Shown: positions 5,584 through 13,184, counted from the stretch's first letter. The stretch: 13,210 nucleotides of DNA from RGIG4608 sp964534905 (GCA_964534905.1 CAZHPZ010000034.1:1-13210); one strand, 5' to 3'. The notes: generated by a model not told the origin, from the sequence alone. Numbers and translations: made by a program.

Positions 5584-7284
5584 ATGAAGCTTTATATTGA
5601 GGGACACGAATTTACCGCAAGACCGGATATGTCCCTTTACGATATGGTCAATGAGCTCGGATTGGTTCACGGAAAGCTCTCGACCGACCCCATCGTCGCA
5701 AAGCTCGCAGGACGAGTTTTCACACTTAATTATGTTCCGCTTCGCTCAAAGGACGTAACTCCCGACCGCGAAACTATCAGAAAAGCCGTTGAGGCGTCCG
5801 GCGGTATAGTTCGCCTTTACCGCTACTCCGACCCGTCGGGCAAGGAGGCTTATACAAGAACGGCACAGTTCATTCTCTTCCTCGCACTCAAAAGACTTTA
5901 TCCCGAGGCAACGGCAAAGATGAGCTGTACTCTCGGAGAGTCCCTTTACATCAGCGTTTCCGGTGCCGACAAATTCTCCGTCGAAGCACTTCGCAAAGAG
6001 GTAGACAAGATAGTTGCGGAGGATATTCCCCTTCTTCGCCGCAGAATTCCGATTGAAGCGGCAATAAAGCACTATGAAGAAGACGGTCAGATCGACAAAA
6101 CAAGACTTCTTAAATATCGCGGTAAGGACTACTTCACGATCTACGAGCGTGACGGTTATGCCGATTATTTCTACGGAGAAATGGCTCCGTCAACAAGCTT
6201 TTTGCGTTCGTTCAACATAGTTGAAGCGCCCGAGGGCTTTATCTTCGTTTTCCCCAACCCCAAGAATCCCGACAATGTTGCGGAATACAAGGAAATGCCC
6301 AACCTCTTTAACGTCTATGCCGAGGGCAAGCGTTGGAGCCAGCTTATGGGCTGTGAAACGGTGGCAGACCTCAACGAATACGTTGAGAACGGAAAGATTC
6401 GTGAGCTTATCAGAGTAAACGAAGCGCTTCACGAAAAAAGATTCTCTCAGATAGCGGATATGATCTGCGAAAGAGGCGCTAAAGCCGTAATGCTTGCCGG
6501 TCCCAGCTCATCGGGCAAAACCACGAGTGCCAACAGACTTGCAATCCAGCTCCGTGTTCACGGAAAGTCGCCTATTCTTATGAGCCTTGACGATTACTAT
6601 CTCGATCGTGATCTCATCGCTCCCGGTCCCGACGGAAAGATCGACCTTGAGCATATCAACACAATCGACACCAAGCTCTTCGGCGAGCACCTCAGAGCAC
6701 TTTTCGCAGGTGAGGAAATAGAGCTTCCGAGCTTTAACTTCAAAAAAGGTCAGCGTGAGTGGACAGGTCACAAGCTGAAGCTTCAGGACAACTCCATAAT
6801 CATCGTTGAGGGTATTCACGGACTCAATCCCGTGCTGATTCCCGAGGATCTCGATCCGAAGCTTGTGTTCAGAGTTTACGCAAGTCCCCTCCTTCCTCTC
6901 AACTTCGACAACCATAACAGAATCCCTACAAGCACGCTCCGTCTGCTCCGCAGAACGGTAAGAGACTTCGAAAGCCGCGGTGCAAGCGTTCAGAGAACAC
7001 TCTCTATGTGGGATTCCGTAAGACGCGGCGAGGAAAGATGGATATTCCCGTATCAGGAAAACGCCGATGTAATATTCAACAGCTCCACTCTTTACGAGCT
7101 TGCGGTAATCAAGAAATATATCTTCCCGCTTCTTAAGGAGATCGAGCCGAGCGAGGAATGCTACGAGCAGGTTCGTGCAATGGTCGGACTTCTCAACTAC
7201 GTCAAGGAAGCCGACGTTGAAAACGAAATACCTCCGACAAGCATCATTCGTGAGTTTATAGGCGGAAACACGTTCTATCAGTAA
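5584..7284 (+). CDS. TGS-domain nucleoside kinase (uridine kinase / PRK-like P-loop)
   Basis: A 566-residue protein of the fused type often annotated as nucleoside or uridine kinase in Firmicutes. Residues 1-60 are a TGS-like domain. Residues ~75-215 resemble the editing-associated second domain of threonyl-tRNA synthetase, without the synthetase core. Residues ~300-500 are a uridine kinase/phosphoribulokinase P-loop domain, with Walker A GPSSSGKTT (306-314), DDYYLDRD (336-343) and EGIHGLNP (409-416). The expected activity is ATP- or GTP-dependent phosphorylation of a nucleoside to its 5'-monophosphate in the cytoplasm; the true substrate cannot be read from sequence. Start at 5584 is supported by AAAGGAG with 9-base spacing. 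Monocistronic, with its own riboswitch upstream and terminator downstream. The guanine-type riboswitch hints that the physiological substrate or role belongs to purine salvage, not uridine salvage; this is inference. Walker A and the other P-loop motifs are intact. Confidence 0.85.
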   Translation: MKLYIEGHEFTARPDMSLYDMVNELGLVHGKLSTDPIVAKLAGRVFTLNYVPLRSKDVTPDRETIRKAVEASGGIVRLYRYSDPSGKEAYTRTAQFILFLALKRLYPEATAKMSCTLGESLYISVSGADKFSVEALRKEVDKIVAEDIPLLRRRIPIEAAIKHYEEDGQIDKTRLLKYRGKDYFTIYERDGYADYFYGEMAPSTSFLRSFNIVEAPEGFIFVFPNPKNPDNVAEYKEMPNLFNVYAEGKRWSQLMGCETVADLNEYVENGKIRELIRVNEALHEKRFSQIADMICERGAKAVMLAGPSSSGKTTSANRLAIQLRVHGKSPILMSLDDYYLDRDLIAPGPDGKIDLEHINTIDTKLFGEHLRALFAGEEIELPSFNFKKGQREWTGHKLKLQDNSIIIVEGIHGLNPVLIPEDLDPKLVFRVYASPLLPLNFDNHNRIPTSTLRLLRRTVRDFESRGASVQRTLSMWDSVRRGEERWIFPYQENADVIFNSSTLYELAVIKKYIFPLLKEIEPSEECYEQVRAMVGLLNYVKEADVENEIPPTSIIREFIGGNTFYQ

Positions 7285-7291
7285 AATAACC

Positions 7292-7322
7292 TATCCCACG
7301 GGATTACCCGTGGGATATTTTT
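7292..7322 (+). terminator. Intrinsic terminator of nucleoside kinase
   Basis: An 11-bp perfect stem (TATCCCACGGG at 7292-7302 with CCCGTGGGATA at 7307-7317), an ATTA loop and five T. It begins 8 bases after the stop codon and abuts the next promoter. Confidence 0.92.
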
Positions 7323-7323
7323 C

Positions 7324-7352
7324 TTGCATTAGTCTCAAAAATATGATATAAT
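7324..7352 (+). promoter_or_regulatory. Sigma-A promoter of the beta-propeller-like gene
   Basis: TTGCAT (7324-7329), 17-base spacer, TATAAT (7347-7352), with an extended -10 (TGA just before TATAAT). It starts two bases after the last stem-associated T of the upstream terminator, so terminator and promoter are packed end to end. Confidence 0.78.
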
Positions 7353-7402
7353 CTTTACCGAAACCAATAAATCTTCGAAAAACGAAGAAAAAGGAGAAAA
7401 AT

Positions 7403-8380
7403 ATGAAAAGAATATTAAAAAAGACACTTAAGATAGTCGGAATCTGTATCGGAGGTCTGCTTGCGCTGATAATATTGCTTCTCTGTGCTATGAACTTGAT
7501 AAAATTCGCCATTTACAGCGATTATTACTCAATAGAAAGCAGCATCTGCACAAATCCGGGACTTTCAGACGGATTTGTTTGTCAGGGAGTGTGCGCGTCC
7601 GAGGAAAACAACGTAATATTGGTTTGCGGATATATGTCCGACAAATCAAACAGCCGCATTTACGTTGTCAGTCTTGAGGACGACAGCTCATATTACGTAA
7701 ATCTTACGACAAACGGAAAGAAATATGCCGGTCACGCCGGCGGAATGGCTACGACCGGTAACACCGTCTATATTGCCAACGCCTCAAAGCTCTTTGTGCT
7801 TGATCTTTCATCAGTACTCTCCGCCAAGGACGGCGACACTGTCGATATCGGAGGCGGTGTTCCCGTAAACAACGCGGCATCTTACGTATACGCCGACGAG
7901 GAATACATTTACGTCGGAGAATTCCACCACACCTCGGGCGGATACGAAAAGGAACACAACTACGACTCAAGCGAGGGAATGCACCACGCTATCGTATCCA
8001 AATATACGCACGAGAGCATCTGCAATTATGACGGTGAGAGCGCAATTACTCCCGAAAGAATCTACTCCGTAAGAGGCAAGGTTCAGGGCGTATGCTTCAC
8101 CCCGAACGGAAAGGTCGTTCTCTCAACCTCATACGGCGTTTCCGATTCCGTATATTACATCTACAACGAATCGGAAGCAAGAGCTTCGGGCGAAACACTC
8201 GACGGCGCTCCCGTTTATGTTCTTGAAAATTGTATAGCGGAGATACACGGTCCCGCAATGAGTGAGGATCTTGATTACTATGACGGTAAGGTGATAAGCT
8301 TGACGGAAAGTGCGTCAAATAAATACATATTCGGCAAGCTCTTCTTCGCCAACAAAATATTCGGCTTGGAAATCGACTGA
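7403..8380 (+). CDS. Membrane-anchored, probable beta-propeller protein, unknown function
   Basis: A 325-residue protein with a basic N-terminus (MKRILKKTLK) and a hydrophobic segment at about residues 10-35, then an external domain. The external part is a series of short strands with turn-rich repeats of the type seen in beta-propellers: NNVILVCGYMSDKSNSRIYVVSL, NTVYIANASKLFVLDL, EEYIYVGEF, GVCFTPNGKVVLSTSYG and KVISLTESASNKYIFGK. They recur roughly every 45-60 residues, and the last three resemble SMP-30/YncE-like propeller blades; I cannot assign a named family. Start supported by AAGGAG with short spacing. Monocistronic: promoter at 7324, bidirectional terminator at 8396, facing the convergent 714-residue lipoprotein gene. 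Function not recognised; binding of a surface ligand is only a guess. Confidence 0.75.
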   Translation: MKRILKKTLKIVGICIGGLLALIILLLCAMNLIKFAIYSDYYSIESSICTNPGLSDGFVCQGVCASEENNVILVCGYMSDKSNSRIYVVSLEDDSSYYVNLTTNGKKYAGHAGGMATTGNTVYIANASKLFVLDLSSVLSAKDGDTVDIGGGVPVNNAASYVYADEEYIYVGEFHHTSGGYEKEHNYDSSEGMHHAIVSKYTHESICNYDGESAITPERIYSVRGKVQGVCFTPNGKVVLSTSYGVSDSVYYIYNESEARASGETLDGAPVYVLENCIAEIHGPAMSEDLDYYDGKVISLTESASNKYIFGKLFFANKIFGLEID

Positions 8381-8395
8381 GCTATATACAAAAAC

Positions 8396-8423
8396 GGCAG
8401 TTGACCGCAATCGGTCAACTGCC
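8396..8423. terminator. Bidirectional intrinsic terminator between convergent genes
   Basis: A 12-bp perfect stem (GGCAGTTGACCG at 8396-8407 with CGGTCAACTGCC at 8412-8423) and a CAAT loop. On the plus strand it is followed by CTTTATTATTATTTT; on the minus strand by GTTTTTG. It lies between the stops at 8380 and 8432, so it can serve both genes. Confidence 0.9.
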
Positions 8424-8431
8424 CTTTATTA

Positions 8432-10576
8432 TTATTTTGTGTAAGTGTAATCAACGTAAATATATCCGTTTACAACGTCGCTTCCGTTCTTGCGCACGTA
8501 AGCCATACGGTATCTGCCCTCGGTGATATCCTCATCCGTACTTATCGTCACATACTTATCACCGACAAGCTTTTCAAGCTTATCGTTCTGGGGAGTTCCG
8601 TGAAGGAAAGCGCTCGTAGAAATCGCGTCGATCATTTCCGAATAGCTAAACAATCTGACAGATTCCATTGTCGCCTCGTAATCCTTCGTTGAATAATAAG
8701 TAATAACAACAGTCTTGTCATCGCTCTTTTCAAATCTGATGATTTGACCTACACCGTCTGTTTCGGGATTCGTGACGGAATCGAATTCAACAAGCTTGCC
8801 GTAAGAAACTCTTATTTCATCTTCCGTCGAAATAAATACCGCAACTGTATAAACGCCGTCCGAAAGCTCGGGAAGCTCGAACTGAAGATTTGTTGCGCTG
8901 ACGCTGAACGGTGTTCCGCCCTCATATGTCATCTTATCTCCGCTTGCTAAAATAACCATATCGTCGCTGTCCTCTGCAACAACGGCAAAGGTAAGTGAAT
9001 ATGTTTTTCCCTTTTCGAAAAGTCTTACGTCGTTAACGGAAAGACTTGCCGAGGATATAGAAACGGTCTTGCCGTTAAGCTCGACGCCGGACCACTCTGC
9101 GTTTGCGATTGACGCAAAATCAAGTGACGCATAATCAATGTCATCTCCGACGAAAGTTTTTGTAATGACCTCACCGTCCGCAATGTCAGTATATATTTTC
9201 TTTATTTCCGCAACGCGTTCTGCCTCCGCCTTGACAGCCGCCTTAATGCCATCGTAATCGTCGACGTTAAATCCGTTCCACTGATAATACTTAACAAGGT
9301 CTTCGCCATCCTTTACAGCATCCTGCATACCGCTGTAAACGGCGCTCCAATCTCTCTTGCACTTAAGTCCCGTTTCACTGAGAAAAAGAGAGAAATTATT
9401 CCATCTTTCTTCCTCGGTATCGCCACTGACCGTAATATCAAACGATCCCATATATGCGTCCGCAAGAGAATCTGCATGCATAGCGTATACCAAAACCTTG
9501 CCGCCCGCAAATGTGTCGCCTGCATTCAAGGTCTTTCCGTTGGTGAAATACGCCATTGCATTTTCATAAGTCATAAGGTTACCGTTTTCATCGGCATCGC
9601 TTGAGGGAGCTACTATCTTTGATATACCGTTAAAGCCCTGAAGCTTGAGTGTAAGATTGAGATTGTACGCGCCCGGGTGGAGCGTAAACATATCTGTCTT
9701 TGTATCGGCACTCATAATTTCAAATGTAATATTGCCGTCGATAAGATTGTAGTCCGCACCGTAGCAGATGTCGTTCTTCATTATCGTATACGTAACGTTA
9801 TAATTGTCTCCGCCGCCGTTATTGGAGGTGAACGTCTCCCAATAGCCCTTGGAATGATCCGCAACAAAGTAAAGCTCCTGATTTACGGATGGGATCATCT
9901 GCGTAAGCTCATATCTTTCTCCAGGAATGTATTTGATCCTTTCATAAGCAAACTCCTGCTCGAAATAGATCTCGTAGACGGTCTTGCCGTTGGTGTCGGT
10001 ATAACGCTTGCATACCTTTATCTCCACATCGTCCTCTTTGCAGAGCGTTTCGGAGTTCTTATCCACGGAAAGATAGAATTTTTCATTGCCTATCTTTATC
10101 CAAGTGTCTACCGTGTTTACATTTTCCTTGACCTCGTCGATGAGCTCGGCACCTCTGAGTGCGTTATTGACGATAATTGTCGTTATATTGTCGAAATAAG
10201 AATATGAGTTGTTGTATTCGTCAAAATCGCTCCAAATCGCATTGCCGCCCGATGTGTTAAAGCTTCCGACAAGCTTCTTGTCGTCAAGGACAACTGTTCC
10301 GTTGCGACGGGCTTCTGCTTTTTTCGCAAGAGTCTTAAGTGTCTGAGATCCGCTTGCAAAAATATTATTGTTGTCAAGCAGTTCGGAATTCAGTCTTGTG
10401 TTGGCGAGTAAAAGCTTGGCGAGATTTGTTCCGCCGTCCAGATTTTTCGTGGTATCCTGCACTTCTCCCGGGGTTACGGTTCCGAAGAGCTGACAGCCCG
10501 TCAAGGTAGATACGGTCAATATCACGCAGATCAAAGACAGCATTATCTTCTTGATTTTGTTTTTGCTAAGTTTCAT
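8432..10576 (-). CDS. Large lipoprotein of unknown function (714 residues)
   Basis: A secreted lipoprotein. The signal is basic (MKLSKNKIKK), hydrophobic, and ends in the lipobox LTGC with Cys28 as the lipidated residue. The mature part is acidic, rich in Asp, Asn and Thr, and seems to be mostly beta strand; a helical segment lies near AAVKAEAERVAEIKKIYTDI. The C-terminal ~240 residues show two stretches like Ig-fold or invasin-type beta-sandwich modules (VELNGKTVSISSASLSVNDV and YGKLVEFDSVTN followed by IRFEKSDDKTVVITYYSTKDY). I know no family match. Start supported by GGAGG 8 bases upstream. It has its own consensus promoter, sits just downstream of tRNA-Leu on the same strand and is convergent with the propeller-like gene. 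A cell-surface structural or substrate-binding role is possible; nothing visible is catalytic. Confidence 0.82.
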   Translation of the reverse strand: MKLSKNKIKKIMLSLICVILTVSTLTGCQLFGTVTPGEVQDTTKNLDGGTNLAKLLLANTRLNSELLDNNNIFASGSQTLKTLAKKAEARRNGTVVLDDKKLVGSFNTSGGNAIWSDFDEYNNSYSYFDNITTIIVNNALRGAELIDEVKENVNTVDTWIKIGNEKFYLSVDKNSETLCKEDDVEIKVCKRYTDTNGKTVYEIYFEQEFAYERIKYIPGERYELTQMIPSVNQELYFVADHSKGYWETFTSNNGGGDNYNVTYTIMKNDICYGADYNLIDGNITFEIMSADTKTDMFTLHPGAYNLNLTLKLQGFNGISKIVAPSSDADENGNLMTYENAMAYFTNGKTLNAGDTFAGGKVLVYAMHADSLADAYMGSFDITVSGDTEEERWNNFSLFLSETGLKCKRDWSAVYSGMQDAVKDGEDLVKYYQWNGFNVDDYDGIKAAVKAEAERVAEIKKIYTDIADGEVITKTFVGDDIDYASLDFASIANAEWSGVELNGKTVSISSASLSVNDVRLFEKGKTYSLTFAVVAEDSDDMVILASGDKMTYEGGTPFSVSATNLQFELPELSDGVYTVAVFISTEDEIRVSYGKLVEFDSVTNPETDGVGQIIRFEKSDDKTVVITYYSTKDYEATMESVRLFSYSEMIDAISTSAFLHGTPQNDKLEKLVGDKYVTISTDEDITEGRYRMAYVRKNGSDVVNGYIYVDYTYTK

Positions 10577-10594
10577 TCAAAGCACCTCCGTTTT

Positions 10595-10637
10595 TTATTG
10601 ACAAAATTATAACAAAAAACTTTTTATATGTCAATAA
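10595..10637. repeat. Inverted repeat TTATTGACA / TGTCAATAA spanning the promoter
   Basis: TTATTGACA (10595-10603) and TGTCAATAA (10629-10637) are perfect 9-bp inverted repeats separated by 25 bases. One arm contains the -35 of the lipoprotein promoter and the other covers its transcription start. This could be a two-site operator or DNA-looping site, or simply two -35-like words back to back. Confidence 0.45.
10606..10634 (-). promoter_or_regulatory. Consensus sigma-A promoter of the large lipoprotein
   Basis: On the minus strand: TTGACA (10629-10634), exactly 17 bases, TATAAT (10606-10611): a perfect consensus promoter. The start site should be near 10599, ~22 bases before the coding start. 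The -35 is one arm of a 9-bp inverted repeat, described separately. Confidence 0.88.
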
Positions 10638-10643
10638 TTTTTT

Positions 10644-10685
10644 CAAAAAAAACGAAAAAGGCTTGATACTTTCGTATCAAGCCTT
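10644..10685 (-). terminator. Intrinsic terminator of tRNA-Leu
   Basis: Minus-strand stem AAGGCTTGATAC/GTATCAAGCCTT (12 bp; 10658-10669 with 10674-10685) closed by the tetraloop GAAA, then TTTCG and a run of T (10644-10657). The stem's first base is the last A of the encoded CCA end, so the terminator abuts the tRNA. Confidence 0.9.
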
Positions 10686-10767
10686 GGTGCGAGAGACGGG
10701 AATCGAACCCGTACGGTCTCCCACACGCCCCTCAAACGTGCGCGTCTGCCTGTTCCGCCACTCTCGC
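10685..10767 (-). tRNA. tRNA-Leu (anticodon GAG)
   Basis: An 83-base cloverleaf with encoded CCA. Acceptor arms GCGAGAG/CTCTCGC; D arm with GCGG...CGC; anticodon stem CACGT/GCGTG with loop TTGAGGG, giving anticodon GAG, which reads CUC and CUU leucine codons; a variable arm of the class II type (TGGGAGACCGT); T arm ACGGG-TTCGAAT-CCCGT. Own promoter at 10796-10823 and own terminator immediately downstream, so it is an independent single-tRNA unit. Confidence 0.95.
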
Positions 10768-10795
10768 ATGCCGTGTTTATCAACACAACACTGAT

Positions 10796-10823
10796 ATTAT
10801 ACACCTTTTTTCAAAAAAGTCAA
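10796..10823 (-). promoter_or_regulatory. Promoter of tRNA-Leu
   Basis: On the minus strand: TTGACT (10818-10823), 16-base spacer, TATAAT (10796-10801). The A-rich tracts just upstream (10826-10860) may act as an UP element, as is typical of stable-RNA promoters. Confidence 0.7.
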
Positions 10824-10925
10824 TACCTTTTTCAAAAAAAGTTTTAAAAATTTAAATATTTTTTTGCCAGCCCAAAAAAGCCTTTTTTATCCCCTTGATT
10901 TAAATCTCATTTCATCGCAAAAATG

Positions 10926-10954
10926 TTGACAGACACATATTCTTATGATAAAAT
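10926..10954 (+). promoter_or_regulatory. Sigma-A promoter of cassette A
   Basis: TTGACA (10926-10931), 17-base spacer, TAAAAT (10949-10954). Start near 10961; the leader of ~97 bases carries the MGFAVA ORF. Same arrangement as cassette B. Between the tRNA promoter and here (about 10824-10925) is AT-rich DNA in which I see no gene. Confidence 0.72.
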
Positions 10955-10987
10955 GAAATTGATGAAATACCGAAGGAGGACGGACCG

Positions 10988-11008
10988 ATGGGCTTTGCTG
11001 TAGCGTAA
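10988..11008 (+). CDS. Leader ORF MGFAVA upstream of cassette A
   Basis: A six-codon ORF encoding MGFAVA lies in the leader of cassette A, with AAGGAGG at 10973-10979 and 8-base spacing, ending 49 bases before the main start. The word AGGAGG, ACGGACCG, ATGGGCTTTG is nearly identical to the cassette B leader, where the ORF has nine codons. The shared part runs from the Shine-Dalgarno through the codons for Met-Gly-Phe; past that the two diverge and end at different lengths. This suggests that initiation, or the RNA itself, is what is selected. Confidence 0.55.
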   Translation: MGFAVA

Positions 11009-11057
11009 AGTAAATGAATATTCGAATTTTCTGCTTTTAGAATTAAGGAGGATTATT

Positions 11058-12437
11058 ATGAAGAAGATCACATCTTGTTTATTGCTCATCAGTATTATCA
11101 TAATTCCCATGTTATTCGTTAACGCCACAGATGAATATGAATGTGTGGATTATAATCCAATCGTTATGCCCAAAGATATTTTCAAATCGTTATTTTCGGC
11201 AGATAAAATTGAAAAAATCAGCTATAATTGCAACATATTTCCTGTAGAAGCAAATCAAACAGCAAATGTTGCATTAGACATAGACTTATTAATTGACGGA
11301 AAGCATTATAATATTGTTTCTCAAGGAGAAATTGATATTTATACATTGTCGGATAACGATATTTTATACGAAGGTCCTATCGACGGCGTTATAAATGTTA
11401 ATGATAATGACTATAAAGTTATAGCCGGAATAACCTCGCTAAAAAGTACCGGTGAAAAGCGCATCAGTTTAACCATACAAGACAATAAAAGTGTCTTTAT
11501 TTCTATATCCTTCGGCGATAACGTTATAAAGGGTAAGGTTTTAGATCATTTTAACGAACGACTGGGAAACTCAAATGTTTTGCAAAGTGATGATAATCAA
11601 GAGATCCATGAAAACGAATCCGATGATGCAAATATAAATAGTATAAGTCCCGATTTTTCAGTAAAAATTGCTCCTGAATTGGGAGGATCCGGCGAATCGG
11701 GAGATCGCGATGACAATGCCGGATATTTTGATCTCGGAAAAAACGGTCAGTGGAAATTCCAGAGCAAATCGGTAGCTGTTTTTCCGGATGTATTATATAC
11801 AGCTTTACAATCCAGAACCTATTTCGATGTTAGCAGAAATATATTGATGGTAACCGTTAGACCATATTGTCAAAAATCAGAAGAATACTATCTTTCTGTA
11901 GGATATGACTATGCCAGTGTGACTTTACTTTCGTTTGGTGCAAAGGTACAATTAGCTTCAGATGCTCCGGCAGAAAGTCATGCATACATTGCCGGCATTG
12001 CATATCCGGAAAAAACATTAGAAGAATACGGAAGTTGCTTAAATAACACTAATATCTATCTATCTGCTCTATTTAAAGATATATTAAATCTCATTGGAAT
12101 TCCAACCTCACTTATAGACTCTATTCTTCAAGAAACCAATGGCATAGTTACAGGAAATCATAGTGCGTATAGCACCGATATACTTGTAAAACGCTCGACT
12201 TTCTCGTCACACAATTTCGACGATTTAGAGGATATTACATCAGGACTTCCGTTCGAATTTCTGCTAACCATAAATAGACTTTCTACATATGTCGGAGATA
12301 CCGAATATACATTGAAGGTTTCTGCTAAATATATGGTCTCCGCCAATATAATCACTGCAACCGGTAAACGACTTACAGATATATTTTATCCTGAAGCGGT
12401 CACAACTCATACAGGAAAGGTAACCTTGGGTAAATGA
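11058..12437 (+). CDS. Secreted cassette protein 1 (copy A), unknown function
   Basis: A 459-residue secreted protein with a signal peptide (MKKITSC..., probable cleavage after FVNA near residue 23). It is the paralogue of the protein at 2124-3497, in the opposite orientation. Shared blocks in the same order: LSDNDILYEG, DYKVIAGIT, SFGDNVIKGKVLD, the linker end SGESGDRD, GYFDLGKNGQWKFQSKSVA, LYTALQSR, RNILMVTVRPY, GLPFEF, STYVGDTEYT and HTGKVTLGK at the C-terminus. The polar linker is different in sequence and slightly shorter. AAGGAGG (11045-11051) is 6 bases from the ATG. The stop overlaps the next start (ATGA). The gene is clearly AT-rich, more so than sipL and the kinase. Family and role not recognised; both copies lack internal stops and keep all the blocks, so both appear intact. 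Confidence 0.87.
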   Translation: MKKITSCLLLISIIIIPMLFVNATDEYECVDYNPIVMPKDIFKSLFSADKIEKISYNCNIFPVEANQTANVALDIDLLIDGKHYNIVSQGEIDIYTLSDNDILYEGPIDGVINVNDNDYKVIAGITSLKSTGEKRISLTIQDNKSVFISISFGDNVIKGKVLDHFNERLGNSNVLQSDDNQEIHENESDDANINSISPDFSVKIAPELGGSGESGDRDDNAGYFDLGKNGQWKFQSKSVAVFPDVLYTALQSRTYFDVSRNILMVTVRPYCQKSEEYYLSVGYDYASVTLLSFGAKVQLASDAPAESHAYIAGIAYPEKTLEEYGSCLNNTNIYLSALFKDILNLIGIPTSLIDSILQETNGIVTGNHSAYSTDILVKRSTFSSHNFDDLEDITSGLPFEFLLTINRLSTYVGDTEYTLKVSAKYMVSANIITATGKRLTDIFYPEAVTTHTGKVTLGK

Positions 12438-13135
12438 AAAAGAAGATTGTAATTTCAATTTTATTGATACTTGCTTTGCTTTTGGGGATATATTGTATAG
12501 GATCATACATATATACTCATCGAACAGCAACTATGACCGGTGAGATAGTATATGTTCTTCATTCCAAGTATGACGACCCTGAATATATGTACTACAATAT
12601 ATACGTAAAGCCATTGGCAAAGAGAGAAAATCAAGATCTTATTCTATTTGAAATAAGAGAAGGCTGCGTGATTGATGATTCAATCAGTGACATTCTACTT
12701 TCCGAAAATTCACAATTATTAGTAGGAACCAATGTCGAAATAACATATTATGAAGAGTCTGTAGTGAATCATAATCTGGTTAAAAGCATACAACCGCAAA
12801 ACAACAATTCTCCTGTAGGCTCTGAATTTTATTACGATTTGGTGCCTGATTACAAGACAAATGCACAGCTCGGCGGAGTTGTATTGGGCGAGATCACTTA
12901 TATTGCGGAAATGAATATTCCGGAAAAAGGATATTTGATATATGTTGAGGGGAATCTCTCTCCTTTGTTGCTTGATGAGTTGTTCATCGACGAGAAGACA
13001 TTTGGTGATGATGATTTTTACGAGTTATTGAGCACCGGTGAATTAGTAGGACGGACCGTAAAATGCAAAACTGGCACCATTGTGCCATTTAAAAGCTCCG
13101 GTTATCTTTGGGTGCTTGACATAGAACTAAAATAA
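12434..13135 (+). CDS. Membrane-anchored cassette protein 2 (copy A), unknown function
   Basis: A 233-residue protein, paralogue of the gene at 1429-2127. N-terminal MKKK and one hydrophobic segment (about residues 4-26), then an external domain with MTGEIVYV, YYNIYVKP, VEITYYEE and the pattern NSPVGSEFYYD, followed by a second half starting at GEITYIAEM (GYLIYVEG, LLLDELFIDE, GRTVKCKTG, LWVLDIEL). The halves look like two OB-like units, as in copy B. It overlaps the stop of the secreted protein by ATGA and is likely translationally coupled to it. It ends 22 bases before a terminator-like hairpin; unlike copy B there is no third lipoprotein gene. Function not recognised. Confidence 0.85.
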   Translation: MKKKIVISILLILALLLGIYCIGSYIYTHRTATMTGEIVYVLHSKYDDPEYMYYNIYVKPLAKRENQDLILFEIREGCVIDDSISDILLSENSQLLVGTNVEITYYEESVVNHNLVKSIQPQNNNSPVGSEFYYDLVPDYKTNAQLGGVVLGEITYIAEMNIPEKGYLIYVEGNLSPLLLDELFIDEKTFGDDDFYELLSTGELVGRTVKCKTGTIVPFKSSGYLWVLDIELK

Positions 13136-13154
13136 TATTATAAATACATCAGTA

Positions 13155-13184
13155 AAGCCCACGGCTTATTTTAGCCGTGGGCTT
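13155..13184. terminator. Terminator-like hairpin after cassette A
   Basis: A 12-bp perfect stem (AAGCCCACGGCT 13155-13166 with AGCCGTGGGCTT 13173-13184) and a TATTTT loop, 19 bases past the last cassette stop. The tail (ATCCTATATTTC) has only a weak T tract, so termination may be incomplete; what follows (13185-13210) is outside any gene I can support. Confidence 0.7.

Noticed and set aside
9677..10207. A 176-codon open frame on the plus strand inside the large lipoprotein gene
   Set aside because: Antisense to a gene with lipobox, promoter and ribosome site; no ribosome site or domain of its own.
13155..13166. Eight-base complementarity (AAAGCCCA) between the terminal hairpin and the TGGGCTTT of the leader ORFs
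   Set aside because: Short, expected by chance in hairpin arms, and the hairpin arm is already paired with its own partner.
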